Positions 8,800 through 14,139 of a DNA stretch of 14,587 nucleotides are shown here, piece after piece (position 1 is the stretch's first letter; the number at the start of each line of letters is the position of its first letter). The position numbers and the translations under genes were made by a program. Source of the DNA: DATDMG01 sp036518955 (lineage in GTDB: Bacteria; Actinomycetota; Actinomycetes; Actinomycetales; Kineosporiaceae). The stretch covers positions 1-14,587 of the forward strand of contig DATDMG010000032.1 in assembly GCA_036518955.1 (NCBI GenBank). Direction: 5' to 3'. The notes under the pieces are model-generated. The model was not told the DNA's origin. It saw only the letters and a program-made list of their open reading frames with translations, and did no database searches.

Positions 8800-8834
8800 G
8801 CGCCTCGATGCCGTCCTCCGGAGGTGGTCGATGA
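8796..8834 (+). CDS. Possible 12-codon bridging ORF between ftsW and murG
   Basis: An ATG at 8796 overlaps the ftsW stop (ATGA) and opens a 12-codon frame (MSASMPSSGGGR). Its TGA at 8832 overlaps the murG ATG, again as ATGA. It fills the only inter-gene gap of more than 15 nt before ftsQ. No peptide family is recognisable. If translated, its likely role is to carry terminating ribosomes from ftsW to the murG start. It could equally be a chance frame. The murG Shine-Dalgarno lies inside it. Confidence 0.35.
   Translation: MSASMPSSGGGR
8820..8824 (+). promoter_or_regulatory. Ribosome binding site of murG within a palindrome
   Basis: GGAGG lies 6 nt upstream of the murG ATG. It forms the right half of the perfect 10-bp palindrome CCTCCGGAGG (8815-8824), so an anti-Shine-Dalgarno-like CCTCC sits directly beside it. 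The site clearly supports the ATG at 8831 as start. Confidence 0.8.
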
Positions 8835-9955
8835 GCCTGTCCGTGCTGCTCGCCGGCGGCGGGACCACCGGCCATGTGGCGCCCCTGCTCGCCACCGCCG
8901 ACTGCCTGCAGCGGCGCGACCCGGACGTGCGGATCACCGTCCTCGGAACCGCGGAGGGCCTGGAGTCCCGGCTGGTCCCCGCGGCCGGGCACCCGCTCGC
9001 CGTGGTTCCGCGCGTCCCCCTGCCGCGCCGGCTGTCGCTGGACCTGGCCCGGCTGCCCGGCCGCCTGGGCGCGGCGGTGGCCGCGGCGGACGACGCCCTG
9101 CGCCGCAGCGGTGCGGACGTCGTCGTCGGCTTCGGCGGGTACGTCGCCACCCCGGCCTACCTGGCCGCCCGGCGGCGTGGCGTGCCCGTCGTCGTCCACG
9201 AGCAGAACGCCCGCCCCGGGATCGCCAACCGGCTGGGCGCGCGGCTCGCCCGGCACGTCGCGGTGACCTTCCCCGGCACCCCGCTGCCGGGGGCCCAGGT
9301 GATCGGCCTTCCGCTGCGCCGGCAGATCACGACCCTGGACCGCGCCGCGCTGCGGGCGCCGGGCCGCGCCGCCTTCGGCCTGGACGCCGCCCGAACCACC
9401 CTGCTGGTCACCGGCGGCTCGCTGGGGGCGCAGCGGCTGAACGGGACGTTCGGTGCCGCGGCGGCCGACCTGGCCGCGGTCGGCGTCCAGGTCCTGCACG
9501 CCGCGGGGCGGGGCAAGAGCGTGCCGCTGGCCGCGCCCGCGGGCCGTCCCGACGCCAGGGGCGGGGCGCCGTACCAGGTGCGCGAGTACCTGGACCGGAT
9601 GGATCTCGCGTACGCGGCTGCCGACGCCGTGGTGTGCCGGTCCGGCGCGGGGACGGTGTGCGAGGTGACCACCGTCGGGCTGGCCGCGGCGTTCGTTCCG
9701 CTGCCGATCGGCAACGGGGAGCAACGGCTCAACGCCCAACCGGTGGTCGACGCCGGTGGAGCGCTGCTCGTGGACGACGCCGACTGCACGCCTGAGTGGG
9801 TCCGCGCGGTGCTGATCCCGCTGCTGGCGGACCCGACGCGGTTGGCGACGATGGCCGGCGCGGCGTCCCGGTTCGGGATCCGGGACGCCGACGAGCGGCT
9901 GGCGGACCTGGTGGTGGACGCGGTGGGGCGCGGAGGGAGAGGTAGATCTCGGTGA
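8831..9955 (+). CDS. murG: UDP-GlcNAc:lipid I N-acetylglucosaminyltransferase MurG
   Basis: Peripheral membrane GT-B glycosyltransferase (family GT28) that converts lipid I to lipid II on the cytoplasmic face. The 374 aa match the family length. The N-terminal domain starts with G9-G-G-T-T-G-H15, the glycine-rich loop at the lipid I/membrane side, followed by GFGGYVATPAYLAA and HEQNARPGIANR. The C-terminal UDP-GlcNAc domain has VTGGSLGAQRLN (from about 193), the donor-site run S271-GAGTVCE278 and PIGNGEQRLNAQ. This is the only gene in the window with a recognised function whose start codon is ATG; the ATG has GGAGG 6 nt upstream and overlaps the mini-ORF stop. The end overlaps murC by GTGA. 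Confidence 0.97.
   Translation: MSLSVLLAGGGTTGHVAPLLATADCLQRRDPDVRITVLGTAEGLESRLVPAAGHPLAVVPRVPLPRRLSLDLARLPGRLGAAVAAADDALRRSGADVVVGFGGYVATPAYLAARRRGVPVVVHEQNARPGIANRLGARLARHVAVTFPGTPLPGAQVIGLPLRRQITTLDRAALRAPGRAAFGLDAARTTLLVTGGSLGAQRLNGTFGAAAADLAAVGVQVLHAAGRGKSVPLAAPAGRPDARGGAPYQVREYLDRMDLAYAAADAVVCRSGAGTVCEVTTVGLAAAFVPLPIGNGEQRLNAQPVVDAGGALLVDDADCTPEWVRAVLIPLLADPTRLATMAGAASRFGIRDADERLADLVVDAVGRGGRGRSR
9932..9942 (+). promoter_or_regulatory. Ribosome binding site of murC
   Basis: The purine run GGAGGGAGAGG ends 9 nt before the GTG at 9952. It supports this GTG, which overlaps the murG stop, as the murC start. Confidence 0.75.
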
Positions 9956-11430
9956 AGCCGGACCTGACGCTCGAGGTGCCGCCGGCCGACCGGCTCGGCC
10001 GGGTGCACTTCATCGGGATCGGCGGGGCCGGCATGTCCGGCATCGCCCGGATCCTGCTGACGCGCGGCCTGCAGGTGAGCGGGAGTGACGCCAAGGACTC
10101 CCGCGGGCTCGCCGCGCTGCGCGCGCTGGGCGCCGACGTGTGCGTCGGTCACGCCGCCGAGCACGTGGACGGCGCGGCGACCGTCGTCGTGTCGTCCGCC
10201 GTGCGGGAGAGCAACCCGGAGCTGGCCCGGGCCCGCGCCGAGGGGCTGCTGGTGCTGCACCGGTCCCAGGCGCTGGCCGCGGTGATGGCCGGACGGCGTG
10301 GCGTGGCGGTCGCCGGGACGCACGGCAAGACCACCACGACCTCCATGCTCACGGTGGCTCTGCAGCATTGCGGCGCCGACCCGTCGTTCGCGATCGGCGG
10401 GGAACTGACCGAGGGCGGAGCGAACGCCCACGACGGGTCCGGCGACATGTTCGTGGCCGAGGCGGACGAGTCGGACGGCTCGTTCCTGATCTACCGACCG
10501 GCGGTGTCGATCATCACGAATGTCGAACCGGACCACCTCGACCACTACGGGAGCCCGGAGGCGGTGGAGGCCGCCTTCGACGCGTTCACCGACCGGATCG
10601 TGCCCGGTGGGCTGCTGGTGGCCTGCGCCGACGACCCTGGCGCCTGCCGGGTGGCGGGGCGCGCGGCGCGGCGTCGGCCGGACCTCGTGGTGCGGACGTA
10701 CGGGGAGGGTCCGGGCGCCGACGTCCTCGTCGCCGACCTCGATGCCTCGGCCAGCCGGGTGAGCTTCCGGCTGGCGGTCGCCGCGCCCGCGCCGCAAGGG
10801 GCGGGGGCGCCGCGGCCGGAGGGGGTCGCGGAGCCGGCGACCGGACGGTTGCGGCTGCGGGTCCCCGGGCGGCACAACGCGCTGAACGCGGCGGCCGCCT
10901 GGACGGCGGCGGTCGGGCTCGGCATGCCCGCGGACCGGGTGGCCGCCGGTCTGGAGTCGTTCGCGGGCACCCGGCGGCGCTTCGAGGCGAAGGGTGAGGC
11001 GGCCGGGGTCCGGGTGATCGACGACTACTCCCACCACCCCACCGAGGTGGCCGCCGCGCTGCGCGCCGCCCGCGCGGTGGCCGGGGCCGGCCGGGTCATC
11101 GCCGCGTTCCAACCGCACCTGTTCAGCCGCACCCGGATCTTCGCCGCTGACTTCGCCGAGGCCCTCGGACTGGCGGACGAGGTCGTCGTCCTCGACGTCT
11201 ACCCGGCCCGGGAGGATCCGGAGCCGGGAGTCACCGGGGCGCTGATCGCCGATCGCGTGCCGCTCGGGCCGGGCCAGGTCGTCTTCGTCCCGTCGTGGTC
11301 CAAGGTGGCGGCGGAGCTGGCCGCCCGGGCCCGGCCGGGTGACGTCGTGCTCACCATCGGGGCGGGGGACATCACCATGATCGGGCCGGAGCTCCTCGAG
11401 ACGCTCGCCGGCAGCCGGGAGCCGACGTGA
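9952..11430 (+). CDS. murC: UDP-N-acetylmuramate:L-alanine ligase MurC
   Basis: Cytoplasmic ATP-dependent ligase that attaches L-Ala, the first stem residue, to UDP-MurNAc. The protein is 492 aa. The N-terminal UDP-binding domain carries FIGIGGAGMSGIA (about 20-32). The ATP loop is the MurC form G122-T-H-G-K126-T, followed by EADESDGSF and NVEPDHLDHYGS. The C-terminal domain has DDYSHHPTEV and FQPHLFSRT, and ends with LTIGAGDI. A Pro/Ala/Gly-rich insert at about residues 280-300 replaces a conserved segment length and is probably a surface loop. GTG overlaps the murG stop, and the stop overlaps ftsQ by GTGA. As in other actinobacteria, no murB or ddl lies between murC and ftsQ. Confidence 0.97.
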   Translation: MKPDLTLEVPPADRLGRVHFIGIGGAGMSGIARILLTRGLQVSGSDAKDSRGLAALRALGADVCVGHAAEHVDGAATVVVSSAVRESNPELARARAEGLLVLHRSQALAAVMAGRRGVAVAGTHGKTTTTSMLTVALQHCGADPSFAIGGELTEGGANAHDGSGDMFVAEADESDGSFLIYRPAVSIITNVEPDHLDHYGSPEAVEAAFDAFTDRIVPGGLLVACADDPGACRVAGRAARRRPDLVVRTYGEGPGADVLVADLDASASRVSFRLAVAAPAPQGAGAPRPEGVAEPATGRLRLRVPGRHNALNAAAAWTAAVGLGMPADRVAAGLESFAGTRRRFEAKGEAAGVRVIDDYSHHPTEVAAALRAARAVAGAGRVIAAFQPHLFSRTRIFAADFAEALGLADEVVVLDVYPAREDPEPGVTGALIADRVPLGPGQVVFVPSWSKVAAELAARARPGDVVLTIGAGDITMIGPELLETLAGSREPT

Positions 11431-12470
11431 CCGGTGCCCGGGCCGGGGACCGGGCCGCGGGACGTGCGGGGGAGCGCCGGAGTGCCCCGCGCGCGGTCAC
11501 CCGCGCGGCGCCGCAGCCACCCCCGCGGGTCGCCCCCCGGACGCGCCGGGCCAGTGCCCGGGCCGAGGGCTGGGTCCAGCCCCCGCCGCAGGGCCCGCGG
11601 CGGTCGCAGGGCTCGCACACTCCGCAGGACGCGCGGGTTCCGCAGGGTTCGCGGGTTCCGCAGGGTTCGCGTGCGACGGCGGGCCGGGCAGGCACGGCCC
11701 CGCGGGGCCTGCCGGTGCCCGGGCGGCCCGCCTCGACCGTGTCCAGCACCTCGGCCCAGCGGTTCGCCGCCCGGGTCCGGCGCCGCCGCCGACAGCGGGC
11801 GGTGGTGACGGGCAGCGCGATGACCCTGGGCCTGTTGGTGGGCTGGCTGCTCTTCGGGTCCGGCACGCTCGCCGTCCAGCGGATCGAGGTGCGGGGCGCC
11901 CAGCGGGTTTCCGCCGGCGACGTGCGGGCCGCCGTCCGGTTCGAGCTGGGTCACCCGATGGCGCTGATCGCTCCCGGGGCGGCGGCCCGGGCGGCGGCGG
12001 CCGTCCCGCTCGTGCGCTCGGCGACCGTCGTCCGGTCCTGGCCCTCGACGCTGATCGTGGTGGTGCACGAGCGGCAGCCGATCGCCGCCGTCCCGGCGGG
12101 AGCGGGCGGCCTGGCCCTGCTCGACGAGGACGGCGTCGTGGTCGGGACCACAGCCCACGCTCCCGTCGGGCTGCCGGTGCTGGACGTCGACGTCGGCCGG
12201 GCCGGGGCCGCCTCGCTGCGTGCCGCGCGTCGGGTGTCCGACGACCTGCCGGCCGCCCTGCGCCGGATGGTCCGGAGGATCACCGCGGCGACGCCCGACG
12301 CCATCGGCCTGGTCCTGACCGACGGCTCCACGGTGAACTGGGGGTCGGCGGACGACGGCCCGGGCAAGGCCGAGGCCCTGCTCGCTCTCCACCCCCGGCC
12401 GGTCGAGGAGGCCGTGACCATCGACGTCAGCGCCCCGGATTCGCCGGCGATCACCCGGCCCACCCGCTGA
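11427..12470 (+). CDS. ftsQ: Divisome protein FtsQ (DivIB-like, POTRA domain)
   Basis: Bitopic membrane protein that in well-studied bacteria links cytoplasmic division proteins to septal wall synthases. The 347 aa show three parts. The first is a disordered Arg/Pro/Gly-rich cytoplasmic tail of about 120 residues ending in a strongly basic run (RVRRRRRQR). The second is one membrane helix at about 125-148. The third is an extracytoplasmic POTRA domain (about 150-221, starting QRIEVRGAQRVSAGDV and ending STLIVVVHERQPIA) followed by the FtsQ beta domain. The tail is long compared with E. coli FtsQ and contains a perfect tandem repeat. The GTG start overlaps the murC stop (GTGA). No strong ribosome site is seen, so a later start within the tail is possible. 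It is the last gene of the packed polycistron; 184 nt of non-coding DNA follow. Confidence 0.93.
   Translation: MTGARAGDRAAGRAGERRSAPRAVTRAAPQPPPRVAPRTRRASARAEGWVQPPPQGPRRSQGSHTPQDARVPQGSRVPQGSRATAGRAGTAPRGLPVPGRPASTVSSTSAQRFAARVRRRRRQRAVVTGSAMTLGLLVGWLLFGSGTLAVQRIEVRGAQRVSAGDVRAAVRFELGHPMALIAPGAAARAAAAVPLVRSATVVRSWPSTLIVVVHERQPIAAVPAGAGGLALLDEDGVVVGTTAHAPVGLPVLDVDVGRAGAASLRAARRVSDDLPAALRRMVRRITAATPDAIGLVLTDGSTVNWGSADDGPGKAEALLALHPRPVEEAVTIDVSAPDSPAITRPTR
11633..11668 (+). repeat. 18-bp perfect tandem repeat in ftsQ
   Basis: GCGGGTTCCGCAGGGTTC occurs twice without a gap (11633-11650 and 11651-11668). It encodes V-P-Q-G-S-R twice (residues 71-82) in the cytoplasmic tail. Degenerate relatives (SQGSHTPQDA) precede it, suggesting an older, decayed repeat array. 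The unit length preserves the frame. Confidence 0.9.
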
Positions 12471-12515
12471 TCGAGGGATCCCGCACGCCGGTTCGCGACA
12501 CGCCATCCCCGGTCG

Positions 12516-12544
12516 TTGAATCCCTACGGGGGCGCCCGTACGGT
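12516..12544 (+). promoter_or_regulatory. Candidate sigma70-type promoter for ftsZ
   Basis: TTGAAT at 12516-12521 is separated by exactly 17 nt from TACGGT at 12539-12544. This fits the actinobacterial housekeeping pattern TTGAcn - 17 - TAnnnT. Transcription would begin near 12551, giving a leader of about 100 nt before ftsZ. The call is based on spacing and hexamers only. Confidence 0.5.
12525..12540. repeat. Inverted repeat overlapping the ftsZ promoter candidate
   Basis: TACGGG (12525-12530) and CCCGTA (12535-12540) form a perfect 6-bp dyad around GGCG. The dyad covers most of the spacer and the first two bases of the proposed -10 box, so it could be an operator. In RNA it would be a short hairpin after ftsQ, but no T-run follows, so a classical terminator is unlikely. 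Confidence 0.5.
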
Positions 12545-12560
12545 CCAGAGCATCGAGTAG

Positions 12561-12566
12561 TTGACA
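12561..12566 (+). promoter_or_regulatory. TTGACA box upstream of ftsZ
   Basis: A perfect -35 consensus TTGACA lies in the AT-rich core. No good TAnnnT hexamer is found 16-18 nt downstream (TTGAGG at 17; TAGTTG only 14 nt away). It is either half of a second promoter with a poor -10 or part of a longer conserved regulatory block. Confidence 0.4.
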
Positions 12567-12574
12567 TAACTATA

Positions 12575-12597
12575 ACCCTCTAGTTGAGGGTGAGGGT
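12575..12597. repeat. ACCCTC/GAGGGT dyad with tandem GAGGGT
   Basis: ACCCTC (12575-12580) faces GAGGGT (12586-12591) across the 5-nt loop TAGTT, and a second GAGGGT follows directly (12592-12597). This can be a DNA-binding dyad with a repeated half-site or an RNA hairpin with two alternative right arms. Confidence 0.55.
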
Positions 12598-12603
12598 CCG
12601 GGC

Positions 12604-12631
12604 ACGGGCCCCGCGGCACGACCAGGCCCGT
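12604..12631 (+). repeat. Possible leader hairpin upstream of the ftsZ ribosome site
   Basis: ACGGGCC (12604-12610) is perfectly complementary to GGCCCGT (12625-12631) with a 14-nt loop. The stem ends 9 nt before the Shine-Dalgarno at 12641. In GC-rich DNA a 7-bp stem can arise by chance, hence moderate confidence. Confidence 0.4.
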
Positions 12632-12640
12632 TCCGCTAGC

Positions 12641-12646
12641 GAGAGG
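12641..12646 (+). promoter_or_regulatory. Ribosome binding site of ftsZ
   Basis: GAGAGG lies 8 nt upstream of the GTG at 12655 and decides the start. Its first base is also the last base of the 8-bp palindrome CGCTAGCG (12634-12641). Confidence 0.75.
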
Positions 12647-12654
12647 CACCCGAC

Positions 12655-14136
12655 GTGGCAGCACCGCAGAACTACCTTGCCGTCATCAAGGTCGTCGGTA
12701 TCGGTGGCGGTGGGGTCAACGCCATCAATCGGATGATCGAGGTCGGGCTCAAGGGCGTCGAGTTCATCGCCATCAACACCGACGCCCAGGCCCTGTTGAT
12801 GAGCGACGCGGACGTGAAGCTCGACGTCGGTCGCGAGCTCACCCGTGGCCTCGGGGCCGGCGCCGACCCGGAGGTGGGGCGCAAGGCCGCGGAGGATCAC
12901 GCCGAGGAGATCGAGGAGGTGCTCAAGGGCGCCGACATGGTCTTCGTGACCGCGGGTGAGGGCGGTGGTACGGGGACCGGCGGAGCTCCGGTGGTGGCGC
13001 GGATCGCGCGCAACCTCGGCGCACTGACCATCGGCGTCGTGACCCGCCCCTTCACCTTCGAGGGCCGGCGCCGGGCCACCCAGGCGGACGCGGGGATCAT
13101 GACCCTCCGGGAGGAGGTGGACACACTGATCACTATTCCGAACGATCGGCTGCTGTCCATCAGCGACCGGCACGTCAGCGTGCTCGACGCCTTCCGCTCC
13201 GCCGACCAGGTGTTGCTGTCCGGTGTCCAGGGCATCACCGACCTGATCACCACTCCCGGTCTGATCAATCTGGACTTCGCGGACGTGAAGTCGGTCATGC
13301 AGGGGGCCGGCAGCGCGCTGATGGGCATCGGCTCCGCGCGCGGGGAGGACCGCGCGATCCAGGCCGCCGAGACGGCGATCTCCTCGCCCCTGCTGGAGGC
13401 GAGCGTGGACGGCGCGCACGGCGTGCTGCTGTCCATCCAGGGCGGCTCGGACCTCGGACTGTTCGAGATCAACGAGGCGGCCCGGCTGGTCCAGGAGGCA
13501 GCGCACCCGGAAGCTAACATCATCTTCGGTGCGGTGATCGACGACGCGCTCGGTGACGAGGTGCGGGTCACCGTGATCGCGGCTGGTTTCGACGGTGGAA
13601 CCCCGACCCGCCGCCGGGACGACCGGGCGCTGGGCCAGTTCTCCGGGCGGTCGACCGCTGCCGCGGAGCCGGTGGCGTCCCCCGCGTCGGTCGGGCCGGG
13701 GGGCGTGGGCGCGGCCGGGCAACCCCTCCGCGTCGGCCAGGTGGCATCCGTCGCCGCCACCACCGGCACCGGGTACCCGGCGTCCGGACCGTCCGGGGGG
13801 TACCCGGCGTCCGGGGGGTATCCGTCGTCCGGATCGTCCGGGGGGTACCCGGCGCCGTCCGCGGGCGCCGTCCCGACGGGCGTGGCGCGCCCCCAGCCCT
13901 TGGACGCCGACCCGTATGCCCGGCAGGCGGCACCGTCCGCGCCGGCACCGTCCGCGCCGGCACCGTCCGTGGCGGCGCCTCCCCCCGCACCGGCCAGCGT
14001 GCCGCTGGCCGCCTCGAACCCGGTCGCCGAGCCGCCGGCGCCGCCGGCGCGGGGGATCGAGGTCTCGGCTGCCCGGCCGATCCCGCGCCCGGTCGTCGTT
14101 GAGGACGACCTGGACGTGCCCGATTTCCTGAAGTAA
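12655..14136 (+). CDS. ftsZ: Cell division GTPase FtsZ
   Basis: Tubulin-like GTPase that assembles the Z ring in the cytoplasm and recruits the divisome. The 493 aa are long for FtsZ because of the linker. The globular core (about 10-315) contains VVGIGGGGVNAINRM, the tubulin signature G103-G-G-T-G-T-G109, TRPFTFEGRRR, PNDRLL and the T7 loop N205-L-D207-F-A-D210-V with both acidic residues needed for GTP hydrolysis. A disordered linker (about 316-482), rich in Pro, Ala, Gly and Ser, contains Y-P-A-S-type and A-P-S-A-P repeats. The C-terminal peptide DDLDVPDFLK (484-493) is the actinobacterial-type tail, a docking site for partners such as SepF and FtsW. The GTG start has GAGAGG at 8 nt; AAPQNYLAVIKVVGIG is the usual N-terminus. 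An upstream control region suggests separate expression from ftsQ. Confidence 0.98.
   Translation: MAAPQNYLAVIKVVGIGGGGVNAINRMIEVGLKGVEFIAINTDAQALLMSDADVKLDVGRELTRGLGAGADPEVGRKAAEDHAEEIEEVLKGADMVFVTAGEGGGTGTGGAPVVARIARNLGALTIGVVTRPFTFEGRRRATQADAGIMTLREEVDTLITIPNDRLLSISDRHVSVLDAFRSADQVLLSGVQGITDLITTPGLINLDFADVKSVMQGAGSALMGIGSARGEDRAIQAAETAISSPLLEASVDGAHGVLLSIQGGSDLGLFEINEAARLVQEAAHPEANIIFGAVIDDALGDEVRVTVIAAGFDGGTPTRRRDDRALGQFSGRSTAAAEPVASPASVGPGGVGAAGQPLRVGQVASVAATTGTGYPASGPSGGYPASGGYPSSGSSGGYPAPSAGAVPTGVARPQPLDADPYARQAAPSAPAPSAPAPSVAAPPPAPASVPLAASNPVAEPPAPPARGIEVSAARPIPRPVVVEDDLDVPDFLK
13771..13860 (+). repeat. GGGTACCCGGCGTCCGG repeats in the FtsZ linker
   Basis: The 17-bp unit GGGTACCCGGCGTCCGG occurs exactly at 13771-13787 and 13798-13814. 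A diverged copy lies at 13816-13832 and a partial one starts at 13843. They encode G-Y-P-[AS]-[SP] motifs with tyrosines at residues 374, 383, 389 and 398, a spacing of 9, 6 and 9. Confidence 0.85.
13930..13974 (+). repeat. 15-bp tandem repeat in the FtsZ linker
   Basis: GCACCGTCCGCGCCG is present twice in tandem (13930-13944, 13945-13959), followed by a third copy that starts identically and diverges after 9 bases (13960-13974). It encodes A-P-S-A-P units at about residues 426-440. The unit keeps the frame. Confidence 0.88.
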
Positions 14137-14139
14137 CCG

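Larger units (their letters stand above)
12471..12654 (+). promoter_or_regulatory. ftsQ-ftsZ intergenic region / ftsZ control region
   Basis: This 184-nt stretch is the only substantial non-coding segment. It has an AT-richer core (about 12555-12590) that contrasts with the rest of the window. It contains a TTGAAT/TACGGT promoter candidate, a separate TTGACA, three inverted repeats and the ftsZ Shine-Dalgarno, listed separately. A GACAC at 12497-12501 matches the short core reported for the actinobacterial sporulation regulator WhiA, but a five-base match is expected by chance and is not claimed as a site. Confidence 0.75.

Noticed and set aside
9157..11118. 653-codon minus-strand frame opposite murG/murC
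   Set aside because: Low-complexity shadow of the third-codon-position GC bias on the + strand genes; no domain or plausible start context.
12497..12501. WhiA-type GACAC site upstream of ftsZ
   Set aside because: A five-base match has too little information, and no second site or supporting context is visible.
12525..12540. Rho-independent terminator after ftsQ
   Set aside because: The dyad has only a 6-bp stem and is followed by CGGTCC rather than a T-run. It is kept as an inverted repeat only.
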